A model generated the notes under the pieces. The model searched no databases. It was not told the DNA's origin and saw nothing but the letters and a program-made list of their open reading frames with translations. The translations under genes were made by a program, and so were the position numbers. A DNA stretch of 64,000 bases from Myxococcus xanthus (GTDB lineage Bacteria > Myxococcota > Myxococcia > Myxococcales > Myxococcaceae), in the NCBI RefSeq assembly GCF_006402735.1, contig NZ_CP017174.1:7110001-7174000 (forward strand). Reading direction: 5' to 3'. This document shows positions 1-7,698 of the stretch, piece by piece. Every line of letters starts with the position of its first letter. Position 1 is the stretch's first letter.

Positions 1-222
1 CGGATGCCGCAGGGCGCGCTCGATGCGGAGCTGCCCTTCAAGGAGGCCAAGGAGCGACTCATCGAGGTCTTCGAGCGGGACTACCTTCAGGGCCTCATCG
101 CGCGCTGCGACCGGAACATCTCCCGCGCGGCCCGCGAGGCGGGCATCGCCCGGGTGTACCTGCGCAAGCTGCTCACGAAGCACGGAATGATGCTCGTGGA
201 CGACGACGACTCACGGGATTGA
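1..222 (+). CDS. C-terminal end of a sigma-54 enhancer-binding protein (partial)
   Basis: Only the last 73 codons are in the window; the frame is open from base 1 and stops at 220-222. The residues form a Fis-type helix-turn-helix: an acidic helix ending FERDYLQGLI, then CDRNISRAAREAGIAR and YLRKLLTKHG. This is the usual DNA-binding tail of NtrC-family activators, which are very numerous in myxobacteria. The AAA+ domain must lie upstream of the window. The next gene starts 12 bp downstream on the same strand, so the two may be cotranscribed. The family assignment is firm from the tail; the sensory domain and target genes cannot be known from here. Confidence 0.85.
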   Translation, partial: RMPQGALDAELPFKEAKERLIEVFERDYLQGLIARCDRNISRAAREAGIARVYLRKLLTKHGMMLVDDDDSRD

Positions 223-234
223 GGAAGACACGCC

Positions 235-741
235 ATGCGACCGACCATCCGCGCACGACCGCTCACCCAAGAGGCCTTCGCGCCATTCGGCGACGTCATC
301 GGGCTGGAGCTCGCGGGCGGCAACAGCGCCAACCAGGGCACGGCCACGCGGTATGACAAGGTGGCCCACCTGACGGGCACGCGTCCCCAGGCAGAGCCCA
401 ATCTGGCGGTGTTCCGCTCCGTGGCGAAGTCCCTGCCCTTCGAGGTGCGCCTGCTGGAGCGCCACCCCTGCTCCACGCAAATGTTCGTGGCGCTCGCGTG
501 CCAGCGCTTCCTGGTGGTCGTCTGTCCGGACGACACCCGAGGCGAGCCGGACCTGGACCGGCTGCAAGCCTTCGTGTGCGGCCCGGGCCAGGGCGTGAAC
601 TACCGCCCCGGCCAGTGGCACCACCCCATCATCGCACTGGATGGCCCCGCGGACCTGCTGATGCTGGCCTGGGAGGACGGCTCCGCCCTGGACTGCGAGG
701 AGCGCCCCCTCACCACGCCCTTGCTCGTCACCAGCGACTGA
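235..741 (+). CDS. allA: Ureidoglycolate lyase (AllA family)
   Basis: 168 aa, close to the usual ~160-170 aa of AllA. This family cleaves ureidoglycolate to glyoxylate and urea in purine (allantoin) catabolism. Supporting features are the N-terminal LTQEAFAPFGDVI, the central LLERHPCSTQMF and QRFLVVV strands of the cupin barrel, and YRPGQWHHPI near the C-terminus, which carries a likely metal or substrate-binding histidine pair. The ATG follows a GAGGAAG ribosome-binding site. No other allantoin-pathway gene is nearby, so it may act in general ureidoglycolate detoxification. A decayed piece of a second copy lies at 1620-1700. Confidence 0.88.
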   Translation: MRPTIRARPLTQEAFAPFGDVIGLELAGGNSANQGTATRYDKVAHLTGTRPQAEPNLAVFRSVAKSLPFEVRLLERHPCSTQMFVALACQRFLVVVCPDDTRGEPDLDRLQAFVCGPGQGVNYRPGQWHHPIIALDGPADLLMLAWEDGSALDCEERPLTTPLLVTSD

Positions 742-756
742 ACGGCGCTGCGCGCG

Positions 757-1440
757 TCAGTCCTTCAGGTCGTTCATGAAGTGGAGGGGCTCACCAGGTT
801 CCACGGGCTGTCCATCCGGCCCGGTGAGTTCCTTCGAGGAGATGAGCCACACGTCCAGGTCGCCATCCCGGTCGAGATTGGCGACACAGGCGGCCGTGAT
901 GGCACACTCAGGGCACTCTCCCGAAAGGCCGACCTGCTTGGCCACGAGCACCGGCAGGTCGCCGAACTTGATGGCCTTCAATTCCGGGTTCGTCGCCACG
1001 TCCACACCCACGGCGACGGCGTCCTCCACCGCGGCGGCCCCAGCCGCGTCGCGAGCATCCGCCGGCTCGACACCCGCCAGGAAGGCGAAGTGATTGCCCC
1101 GCGGAATGTCATGGTTCAACTTCGCGAAGACAGGCTCATAGGCGTCGTGCTCGGCGTAGTGAGTCATCTGGGCGATGTACCACTGCCTCAACTGCAACTT
1201 GCACATGGCCTGCTTCGCCCGGTGCTTGGAACCCTGGAAGCCGCTGATGGCGCCAAGGCTGACGAAGAAGCACGGGATGAGCAGCAAGGCGAAGACACCC
1301 GCCACGATGAGGTAGACCTTCTTCCGGCTGGAGCGCGGTACGGAAGCCGTGTTTCCGCATGAGCACTGGATGGTTGAACCCGACTTGAGCCCCGTCACGT
1401 CGAGCTTCGTGCCGCACGCCGGACACTTGATATCTGCCAT
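757..1440 (-). CDS. Zinc-ribbon protein with PilA-like extracytoplasmic domain
   Basis: 227 aa from the ATG at 1440, with GGGGGA upstream; the open frame extends further 5' but the zinc ribbon starts here. Residues 1-30 form a zinc ribbon (C6, C9, C26, C28). A basic stretch and one membrane helix (about 41-62) follow. The rest resembles the globular part of the Myxococcus type IV pilin PilA: an alpha-helix with KHRAKQAMCKLQLRQWY, then PRGNHFAF, GECPECAITA and DVWLIS. No class III prepilin-peptidase site is visible, so it is probably a single-pass membrane protein and not an assembled pilin. It is a paralogue of the gene at 3055-3747. Function unknown. Confidence 0.8.
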   Translation of the reverse strand: MADIKCPACGTKLDVTGLKSGSTIQCSCGNTASVPRSSRKKVYLIVAGVFALLLIPCFFVSLGAISGFQGSKHRAKQAMCKLQLRQWYIAQMTHYAEHDAYEPVFAKLNHDIPRGNHFAFLAGVEPADARDAAGAAAVEDAVAVGVDVATNPELKAIKFGDLPVLVAKQVGLSGECPECAITAACVANLDRDGDLDVWLISSKELTGPDGQPVEPGEPLHFMNDLKD

Positions 1441-1733
1441 CGAAGAAGAATCCCCCTGTGAATGTCCGCACCCCAATGCGCGGAAGGCGCGGAAGGCGCG
1501 GAACCCTATCACCCCCATCTCGCCAACGAGTCATCAATCACAACTTTTTCATCAATAGCAGCGAGTATCCCTTGTGCCCCATTCGATGCGAACAGCGCAT
1601 GCGCGGTCCCCTCACCGCGCCGGATGCCTTCGCGGACCTGCGGATGCTCGCCAGGGAGGACGGCTCCGCCTGGACTGCGCGGAGCCCCCTGTTCACGCCC
1701 CAGTTCGGCCCCAACGGCCGAGCCCGTCACCGC
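1441..1733. other. Intergenic region with an allA fragment
   Basis: This 293-bp gap lies between the start of one minus-strand gene and the end of the next. From 1477 it has a short GCGGAAGGC repeat (three near copies), then an A/T-rich patch near 1535-1560 that could hold the promoter for the minus-strand gene at 757-1440. Its right half contains the allA remnant. I see no other gene. Confidence 0.5.
1620..1700 (+). pseudogene. Remnant of a duplicated ureidoglycolate lyase gene
   Basis: About 80 bp aligns with the 3' end of allA (637-720). Both read GGATG.C...CGCGGACCTG, then GGGAGGACGGCTCCGCC, then TGGACTGCG, and end in ACGCCC. By eye identity is near 80 percent with a few single-base gaps. 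The matching peptides are ADLLMLAWEDGSAL in the intact gene and ADLRMLAREDGSAW here. Only the tail of the gene is recognisable, and the upstream sequence is unrelated. It therefore reads as a decayed duplicate and not as a coding gene. Confidence 0.65.
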
Positions 1734-2885
1734 TCAGCGCGTCTGCTGCTCGCGGCTGGACTCGCGCGTCGAGTGGATGCTCTGGAAGCCCGCGATGCAC
1801 AACTCGGCGCGCAGCGGCGCGGAGTTGTAGTACTGGCCACCGTCATACGGCGTGTCGATGCCGTCGCGGCGGTCCGGATGCGAGTAACCGGCGATGTGCA
1901 TCATCTCGTGGATGAGCGTCTGGGCAATCTCCGTGTCCCCCTGCGGGAAGAGCACGCCGAAGTTGATCCAGACATCATCTCCACCCAATTCCGCCCGCGC
2001 GTTGATGCCGGCCTCGTTCGTACCCGAGTGGTGGATGGACTTGCGGTAGGCATTGCGCAGCGCGGACTTCTCCAGGTTGGTCAGGTGGGTGCAGGTCTGG
2101 ATGGCGTCCTGCGCGGCCTCGTGGCGCCGCAGCGTCCGGGCCCAGTTGGCGCCCGTGACGGTGGCGGTGTCAGAGCTGAAGCGGTCCTGCATCGCCAGCA
2201 CGTCCGCGAGCACGTCCCGCGTGTCGGCGTAGCCCGCGTGGATGAGGTGCATGCCGTACACCTGCGTGCCGCTGTACGTGGTGGAGTGGAAGGTGGGCAG
2301 GCCCGCGGCGAAGCCGTTCGCGGAGGCGTAGTCGTTGGCGGCGCGCATCATCGCCCCAGCGTCATTCACGTTCGGGTAGCCAATGGCCCAGCCCGGGACG
2401 TCGCGGAACTCGACGACGCTGGGGTGGAGGAAGTTGATGCCGTACTCCACAACAGAGCCGTTGAGGCCCTGCTCGAACGCGGGCAGCGCGATGCCCAACC
2501 CGTGCGCGTTGCCGTAGTCCTGCGCGCGGCGGAACAACTCCGGGATGTTGCTCAGCGCCGTGTTGCCCAGCGAGGAGCGGGGCACCGCGCGGTAGTGCGC
2601 CACGGTGCCCGGCTTGAGCAGCATGGTGCCACGCACCACGCCCGCGCCGTAGTTGGCCTCATGGAAGTTGCCGAAGCCCGCCGCGTAGCCGTGAATGCCC
2701 GCGTAGCGGTTGGCGGTGCGAAAGCGGAAGTCACTGGCCGTCTCCAGCGAGGACGCGGTGGTGCCCACGGCCTCCTCGGGCAGCGCCATGTCCGCCATGG
2801 CGTCGGCGTCCATCATCTCGCCGCCGCATCCCAGCAACGCCATCGACGTGGAAATGCACACACCCAGGGAGAGACGCTTCATCAT
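1734..2885 (-). CDS. Putative zinc metalloprotease lipoprotein with N-terminal repeats
   Basis: 383 aa from the ATG at 2885 (a second ATG follows directly). The signal peptide ends in a lipobox (ALLGC), so it is probably a lipoprotein. Residues ~55-220 contain three repeats of about 50-60 aa with the pattern A.DY...HG.....F, then a VYG/VRG turn and R.VP or RDV. Near residue 324 is HEMMHIAGYSH, an HExxHxxGxxH zinc site of metzincin type; a Met-turn is not obvious, so an aspzincin-like enzyme is an alternative. It lies between two zinc-ribbon/pilin-like genes on the same strand, which suggests a shared surface function. Substrate unknown. Confidence 0.8.
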   Translation of the reverse strand: MMKRLSLGVCISTSMALLGCGGEMMDADAMADMALPEEAVGTTASSLETASDFRFRTANRYAGIHGYAAGFGNFHEANYGAGVVRGTMLLKPGTVAHYRAVPRSSLGNTALSNIPELFRRAQDYGNAHGLGIALPAFEQGLNGSVVEYGINFLHPSVVEFRDVPGWAIGYPNVNDAGAMMRAANDYASANGFAAGLPTFHSTTYSGTQVYGMHLIHAGYADTRDVLADVLAMQDRFSSDTATVTGANWARTLRRHEAAQDAIQTCTHLTNLEKSALRNAYRKSIHHSGTNEAGINARAELGGDDVWINFGVLFPQGDTEIAQTLIHEMMHIAGYSHPDRRDGIDTPYDGGQYYNSAPLRAELCIAGFQSIHSTRESSREQQTR

Positions 2886-3054
2886 CGAGCGCACGGTTGA
2901 AACCTTTCTGTGGATTGGCGAGCGAGGCGGAACGGGACTCAGGCCCGTCCATCCGTCGCGCTCAGAGTCAGATACGAAAAGCGCGGGATTTCCGGGTCGT
3001 CCGCCCACGGCGATTTCGCCGGGCGAAGCGCCAGCTCCCGGCGGACCGGGCTCG

Positions 3055-3747
3055 TCAACCGTCGACGTCGTTCACGACATTCGTCGGAGTGCCGGGAGGA
3101 ACGGCCTCGCCAGACTCATCCTTGAGCGTCCCCGTGGAGATGAGCCAGACATCCACCGTGTCATCGATGTCGATGTTCCCCGCACAGGCCATGGTGACGT
3201 AGCAATCCGGGCACGTCCCAAAGACGCCCACCTGCCGAGACACCCACGCGGGGAGGTCCGCCAGGGTGATGGCCCGGCGGCTCGCGTCCCGAGAGCGGTC
3301 CACGCCAATACCACCGGCGTCCGCCGGGACCTCGTCCTCCTCCGTGTCGCGCGCCACCAACGGCCCCGTGCCCGTGAAGTACGCGTAGCGGTTGCCACGC
3401 TCGGGGATGAAGCCCGCCTTCAGGATGCGCGGCTCGAAGGTGCCGTGCTCGGCGTTGTGGCTGCGCTGGGCGCTGAAGAGGCCGCGGAGGTTCGTCTTGC
3501 ACTCCTGCTGCTTGGAGCGCACCGGAAGCTTGTTGTAGTTGGGGATGGCGATGGCGGCCAGGACGCCCACACAGGGGCAGAGAAAGAACAGTCCCAGGGC
3601 CAGCACCACGCCGCGTGGGCTCCCCCAATAGGAGCGCTTCGGGACGGACGACAGGTTCCCGCAGGCACAGCGGACGATGGCGCCCGGGCCCCGCCCCGTC
3701 ACGTCGAGCTCGCTGCCGCACTTCGGGCACTCCAGGTTTGCCGCCAT
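3055..3747 (-). CDS. Zinc-ribbon protein with PilA-like domain (second copy)
   Basis: 230 aa from the ATG at 3747, preceded by AAGGGG. It has a zinc ribbon (C7, C10, C27, C29), then a membrane helix (~46-68) reading into GVLAAIAIPNY, which is almost the N-terminal helix of type IV pilins. RSKQQECKTNLRGLFSAQRS, PERGNRYAYF, GTCPDCYVTM and DVWLIS follow, all matching corresponding parts of Myxococcus PilA. The prepilin leader (G/FTLIE) is absent; the cytoplasmic zinc ribbon sits in its place. I infer an inner-membrane protein with a pilin fold outside. Paralogous to 757-1440, and the copy closer to true pilin. Confidence 0.82.
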   Translation of the reverse strand: MAANLECPKCGSELDVTGRGPGAIVRCACGNLSSVPKRSYWGSPRGVVLALGLFFLCPCVGVLAAIAIPNYNKLPVRSKQQECKTNLRGLFSAQRSHNAEHGTFEPRILKAGFIPERGNRYAYFTGTGPLVARDTEEDEVPADAGGIGVDRSRDASRRAITLADLPAWVSRQVGVFGTCPDCYVTMACAGNIDIDDTVDVWLISTGTLKDESGEAVPPGTPTNVVNDVDG

Positions 3748-3883
3748 GGACAGGGCCCCTTGGCACACGTGCGAGCCACACACGAGGGCGGGCAGCCTAG
3801 CATGACCCACGGGCCGACCTTCGGACAGGCGCGGCAGGCATGCGGATGGACGCGCCACCCGGCCGGACCGCTAGACTGCGCCC

Positions 3884-4897
3884 GTGCTGAAACCCTTGCT
3901 CGACCTTGACGCGACGCCTGAACGACTCCGGGCACTCGCGGACGCTGGCGTCCTGACGCCGACCACCCTGGAGCGCGCGCTGCACCTGTCCGTGGCCACC
4001 CCGCCGCGGCAGGACTGGCGGCGCTTCCTGTCCACCACGCTGATGGGCCTGGGCGTGCTGCTGGTGCTCGCGGGCGTCATCTATTTCTTCGCGTACAACT
4101 GGGCGGACATGCACCGCTTCGCGAAGCTGGGCCTCATCGCGGCGGCCATCACCGGCGCGACGGTGGGCGCCTGGAGGCAAGGCGCGACGCTGGGAGGCCA
4201 GCTGTCACTGTTCGCGGCCTCCGTGCTCGTAGGCGCGCTGCTGGCCGTGTACGGACAGGCGTATCAGACGGGCGCGGACCCGTATGAGCTGTTCATCGGC
4301 TGGGCCGTGCTCACCCTCCCCTGGGTGGTGGCGTCCCGTTTCGCGCCCCTGGGGCTGCTCACGCTGGTGCTGGTCAACACCGGCATCATCCTCTTCTGGG
4401 ACCAGGTGCTGGATACGGAGATGGACCAGACGTACTGGCTGGCGGTGGTGCTGGGCGGGCTCAACGGCTTCACCTGGGCCACCTACGAGCACTTCGCCAA
4501 CCTGCGCGTGTCCTGGCTCCAGGCGCGCTGGGTGCCCCGGGTGCTGGCGGTGATGGCGGTGGCGCCGGTCCTCGTCGCCTCGGTGCCACTCATCATGCAC
4601 CCGTCGCGAGCCCCCACCGGCGCCGTGGTGGCGCTCCTCCTGGTCCTGGCCTCGCTCGCGGCCGAGTACGCCCTGCACCGGCACCTGAAGGGCGAGCTGT
4701 TCATGCTCACGCTCGGCGCGGTGAGCGTGATGACGCTCCTGACCTCCGGCGCCGTCAGCATCGTCTTCGATTCCTACCAGGACGTGGAGGTCCTGGGACT
4801 CTTCCTGCTGCCGCTCTTCGTCATCGCCCAGGTGGCGCTCGCGGTGTGGTGGCTCCGGCATGAAGCCCGTGTCACCGGCGCCACGGAGGAGTCCTGA
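3884..4897 (+). CDS. DUF2157 domain membrane protein
   Basis: 337 aa from a GTG start. A short N-terminal cytoplasmic helical segment (LRALADAGVLTPTTLERAL) is followed by about ten hydrophobic helices. The early helix GVLLVLAGVIYFFAYNWADM is typical of DUF2157. It is first in a three-gene operon (DUF2157, DUF4401, GDYXXLXY) with 1-bp spacing and a 1-bp overlap, an arrangement seen in many bacteria. Biochemical role unknown; the proteins are presumed to form one inner-membrane complex. Confidence 0.88.
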   Translation: MLKPLLDLDATPERLRALADAGVLTPTTLERALHLSVATPPRQDWRRFLSTTLMGLGVLLVLAGVIYFFAYNWADMHRFAKLGLIAAAITGATVGAWRQGATLGGQLSLFAASVLVGALLAVYGQAYQTGADPYELFIGWAVLTLPWVVASRFAPLGLLTLVLVNTGIILFWDQVLDTEMDQTYWLAVVLGGLNGFTWATYEHFANLRVSWLQARWVPRVLAVMAVAPVLVASVPLIMHPSRAPTGAVVALLLVLASLAAEYALHRHLKGELFMLTLGAVSVMTLLTSGAVSIVFDSYQDVEVLGLFLLPLFVIAQVALAVWWLRHEARVTGATEES

Positions 4898-4898
4898 C

Positions 4899-5996
4899 AT
4901 GGCCCTGCGTCCCTCGTTGCAAGACGTGCTGAACTCGCTCCAGGCCGAAGGCCAGCTCGAGCCCGACGCCGTGGACCGCGCCCGTGTGGCCCTGGAGGCC
5001 CATCAGCGCCAGTCCGTGGCCGTGCCCTGGTTCGTGAAGGCCTTCGCCGGCGTCGGCGCCTGGCTGTCCGCCATCTTCGTGCTGAGCTTCTTCGCCTGCG
5101 CGGGCCTTTGGGAGGAGCAGGTGGTGATGGGCGTGGTGGGCCTGGGCCTGTGCACGGGCGCGACGATGCTGCGTCGCACGTTGCGCGGCGTCTTCGTGGA
5201 GCAGCTCACGCTGGCCCTGTGCCTGGCCGGCGCCGCCATGGCCTCCGCCAGCTTCGGCATCGAAACGGAAAGCGAGAACGTCGGCGCGGTGGTGGCGCTG
5301 GTCATCAGCTGCGTGCTGCTCATCGCCTACCCGGACGCCATCCTCCGCTTCCTGAGCACGTTGGCGGTGGTGGGCGCGGCCGGATTCCTCGCCTGGCACG
5401 TGGTGGGCGGCTTCGCACTGGACCTGCTGATTCTGGGCTGCGCCGCGCTGATGTACTTCCTCTTCCTGGAGCAGGCCCGGCTGCGACGGGGAGCCATGGG
5501 CGAACTGGTGGGGCCGGTGGCCTTCGCGCTCGCGTGCGCCATCCCCGGCGTGCTGCTGGTGCGCGGCATGAAGGACGTGGCCCGACACTTGTTCGACACC
5601 GTCTCCGCGCTCCCGGATGCCGTGCTGACGTTGGGACTCACGGCGCTGACGCTGTACACGGCGTGGCGGGTGCTGCGTGAGCTGGCGCTGGAGCCCACCG
5701 GCGTGGCGGGCGCGGCGGTGTTCGCGGCGCTGACGCTGGTGGCCGTGCTCACGCCCCATACTCCGGCGGTCATCACCGCCGTGGGCATGCTGGTGCTCGG
5801 CTTCCACCGGCGCAGCAGCGTGCTGCTGGGGCTGGCGGTGGCGTACCTGCTCGCGTCGGGCAGTTGGTACTACTACGACCTGGGCCTCACGTTGCTGGCC
5901 AAGGCGCTGGCGTTGATGGGCAGTGGCCTGGTGTTCCTGGGCCTGCGTTCGTTCCTGCTGCGGCGCTTCCCCGCCCCGGCGACGGAGGTGCGGTGA
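4899..5996 (+). CDS. DUF4401 domain membrane protein
   Basis: 365 aa. The ATG at 4899 lies one base after the stop of the DUF2157 gene. A cytoplasmic N-terminus (LQDVLNSLQAEGQLEPDAVD) precedes about ten membrane helices rich in Ala, Val and Leu. Order and neighbours fit DUF4401, the regular partner of DUF2157 and GDYXXLXY proteins. Both long members begin with a short helical cytoplasmic segment before the membrane domain, so they may be related. Its stop codon overlaps the next start (TGATG). Function unknown. Confidence 0.85.
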   Translation: MALRPSLQDVLNSLQAEGQLEPDAVDRARVALEAHQRQSVAVPWFVKAFAGVGAWLSAIFVLSFFACAGLWEEQVVMGVVGLGLCTGATMLRRTLRGVFVEQLTLALCLAGAAMASASFGIETESENVGAVVALVISCVLLIAYPDAILRFLSTLAVVGAAGFLAWHVVGGFALDLLILGCAALMYFLFLEQARLRRGAMGELVGPVAFALACAIPGVLLVRGMKDVARHLFDTVSALPDAVLTLGLTALTLYTAWRVLRELALEPTGVAGAAVFAALTLVAVLTPHTPAVITAVGMLVLGFHRRSSVLLGLAVAYLLASGSWYYYDLGLTLLAKALALMGSGLVFLGLRSFLLRRFPAPATEVR

Positions 5997-6484
5997 TGTC
6001 GCGCACGGCGGTCATCTTCGGCGGGCTGGCCTTCGCGCTGCTCGTCCCCACGGGGCTCGTCGTCCAGAAGGAGCACGTGCTGCGCTCGGGCACGCCGGTG
6101 CTGCTGGAGCTGGCCCCCGTCGACCCGCGCTCGCTGATTCAGGGCGACTACATGGTGCTGGACTACGCCATCAGCCGCGAGCGGGACGCGAACCCCGCCA
6201 CCACCGCGACCGACGGGAACATGGTGCTGCGGCTGGACGCGAATGGCGTGGGCACCTTCGTGCGCTTCGACACGCCCGACACGCCGCTGGCGCCCGACGA
6301 ACTCAAGCTCCGGTACCGTCTGCGCAAAGGCCGCTACCGCCTGGGCGCGGAGGCCTTCTTCTTCCAGGAAGGCCACGCCGACCGCTACGAGGGCGCCCGC
6401 TACGGCGAGCTGCGCGTGGCGGACAGCGGCTCCAGCGTGCTGGTGGGTCTGCGGGACGCGCAGCGCCAGCCCCTGGGCCGCTGA
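5996..6484 (+). CDS. GDYXXLXY-motif membrane-anchored protein
   Basis: 162 aa. The ATG overlaps the upstream stop by one base. One N-terminal membrane helix (AVIFGGLAFALLVPTGLVV) anchors a periplasmic domain containing the defining motif GDYMVLDY, followed by an FVRF strand and RLRKGRYRLGAEAFFFQEG. This matches the GDYXXLXY family, which almost always follows DUF2157/DUF4401 genes. A hairpin that may end the transcript lies 55 bp downstream. Role unknown. Confidence 0.88.
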   Translation: MSRTAVIFGGLAFALLVPTGLVVQKEHVLRSGTPVLLELAPVDPRSLIQGDYMVLDYAISRERDANPATTATDGNMVLRLDANGVGTFVRFDTPDTPLAPDELKLRYRLRKGRYRLGAEAFFFQEGHADRYEGARYGELRVADSGSSVLVGLRDAQRQPLGR

Positions 6485-6538
6485 CGCCCTCCTCTGTCGG
6501 ACGCCGGTCTACCTCCCCACACCCGCTGCAGGTCGAGA

Positions 6539-6569
6539 AAAGGCCGGGGCTTGCTCTCCGCCGGCCTTT
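6539..6569 (+). terminator. Possible terminator of the DUF2157 operon
   Basis: AAAGGCCGG (6539-6547) and CCGGCCTTT (6561-6569) form a perfect 9-bp stem around a 13-nt loop. It lies 55 bp after the last gene of the operon. The only T-run is the three T's inside the 3' arm, so intrinsic termination would be weak. Confidence 0.5.
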
Positions 6570-6582
6570 GGCGCATCATCAC

Positions 6583-6607
6583 TTTGATTTCGATACTCAA
6601 AATCAAA
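6583..6607 (+). promoter_or_regulatory. A/T-rich inverted repeat, candidate operator or promoter
   Basis: TTTGATTT (6583-6590) and AAATCAAA (6600-6607) are perfect inverted arms around 9 bp, in an A/T-rich stretch unlike its surroundings. It ends only 16 bp before the favoured start of the small gene at 6624. The spacing suits an operator over the promoter of the small-protein/heme-oxygenase-like pair. The regulator is unknown; a Fur-like site is one possibility given the heme link, but the match to a Fur box is not strong. Confidence 0.4.
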
Positions 6608-6623
6608 ATCAGGAATGGCGACG

Positions 6624-6878
6624 ATGCCCGGTCAGGGATGCGGCAAGACGGTACTGGCGCGAGGTCCATGCGCTGAAGTGACGCAGTGCTCGTGCGGGCA
6701 CATCCACCTGGCCATGGGGCCGGTGACGATTCGCGTGGAGGAGGAAGTCCTCCGCGCCATCGGGATGACGCTGGCGGAGGCGCTCCAGCAACTGGGGACA
6801 CCGCTGGAGTCCCTGTCGAACGAGGACGCCGGGCCCCTGGCGATGAGCGCGCTGGCCGGCGGCGGGTGGAAGCAGTGA
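6624..6878 (+). CDS. Small Cys/His-containing protein of unknown function
   Basis: 84 aa from ATG 6624, chosen because AGGA lies 9 bases upstream; an in-frame ATG at 6615 would sit one base from that site. The first 30 residues hold four cysteines and one histidine-bracketed segment (GQGCGKTV, GPCAEVTQCSCGHIHLAM) that could bind metal. The C-terminal half (VTIRVEEEVLRAIGMTLAEAL) looks like a small strand-helix module. The stop overlaps the GTG start of the heme-oxygenase-fold gene by 4 bp (GTGA), so the two are translationally coupled and probably act together. I do not recognise a named family. Confidence 0.72.
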   Translation: MPGQGCGKTVLARGPCAEVTQCSCGHIHLAMGPVTIRVEEEVLRAIGMTLAEALQQLGTPLESLSNEDAGPLAMSALAGGGWKQ

Positions 6879-7678
6879 GCGCCACCGGCACACGGCGGCT
6901 GCCGCGGACGGACGTGTCCGCGCGTGTGAAGCGGTGGGTGGAGCCCCAGCCCCCTGCGTCCCCGCAGCAGCTCCAGTCCACCCCCCCGGCGCCCCTGTCC
7001 GTGTTGCTGGCGGAAGGCACGGCGAAGCTGGCCGAGCAGGCGGAGCGCTCGCTGTTCATCCAGTCCCTCTTCTTCGACGCGTGGGAGGGCGGCATCTACG
7101 GCCAGTACGTCCGGGCGCAGCACTACGTGAGCCACCTGCGGCAGCTCCACACGCTCTACACGGCGTTCGAAGCGGCGCTGCCCCACGTCATGGGCACCAC
7201 GCTCACCACCGCGCTGCTGCTGCCCGAGCTGCGGCTGGCCTCCGGGCTGGAAGCGGACCTGACGTACTTCTGCGGCGAGTCCCGGACGGACACCTTCGCC
7301 TGCGTGGAGACGCGGCTGCACGCCGAGCGCATCCGGGAGGTGGCCGAGGACGCCCCGCACCTGCTGGTGGCGCACGCCTACGCGCGCTGCGTGCTGGACG
7401 TCTTCAGCGGGCACCGCCGGGCGCGGCGAATCACGGACGCCTTCGAGCTGGCGGAAGGCCAGGGCACCACCTTCTACGGCACGGTGCCCGAGGCCGGGCT
7501 GGCGGCCTTCCGCGTCCGCTTCCACTCGCGCATCGACGGGCTGGAGCTGGACGAGGACGAGGCGCGCGAGGTGGTGCAGGAAGCGCGCATGGCCTTCCGG
7601 CTCCACGCGCTCGTGTGTGACGAGCTGGCCCGGGGCGCCACGGGCATCGCCGCGGGCCCCCACGCCGACGCCCGGTAG
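6875..7678 (+). CDS. Heme-oxygenase-fold protein lacking the proximal histidine
   Basis: 267 aa from GTG 6875, with a variable 40-residue N-terminal extension. The helical core follows heme oxygenases: GTAKLAEQAERSLF (49-61), YGQYVRAQHYVSHLRQLHTLY (75-95), and HAYARCVLDVFSGH (167-180). Compared with canonical heme oxygenase, the proximal heme ligand (His in T-K-E-x-H-x-x-A-E) is Ala53. The distal GDLSGG is changed to LDVFSG, although the catalytic Asp is kept (D175). It may bind heme or another ligand differently, or be a non-catalytic relative. It is coupled to the small Cys-rich gene upstream. Confidence 0.75.
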   Translation: MSATGTRRLPRTDVSARVKRWVEPQPPASPQQLQSTPPAPLSVLLAEGTAKLAEQAERSLFIQSLFFDAWEGGIYGQYVRAQHYVSHLRQLHTLYTAFEAALPHVMGTTLTTALLLPELRLASGLEADLTYFCGESRTDTFACVETRLHAERIREVAEDAPHLLVAHAYARCVLDVFSGHRRARRITDAFELAEGQGTTFYGTVPEAGLAAFRVRFHSRIDGLELDEDEAREVVQEARMAFRLHALVCDELARGATGIAAGPHADAR

Positions 7679-7698
7679 TTCCCGGGCGCCGCGGCGGC

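Noticed and set aside
1458-2900. Long plus-strand frame containing the allA-like peptide
   Set aside because: Only the ~27 residues from the allA remnant look protein-like; the remainder is antisense to the metalloprotease gene.
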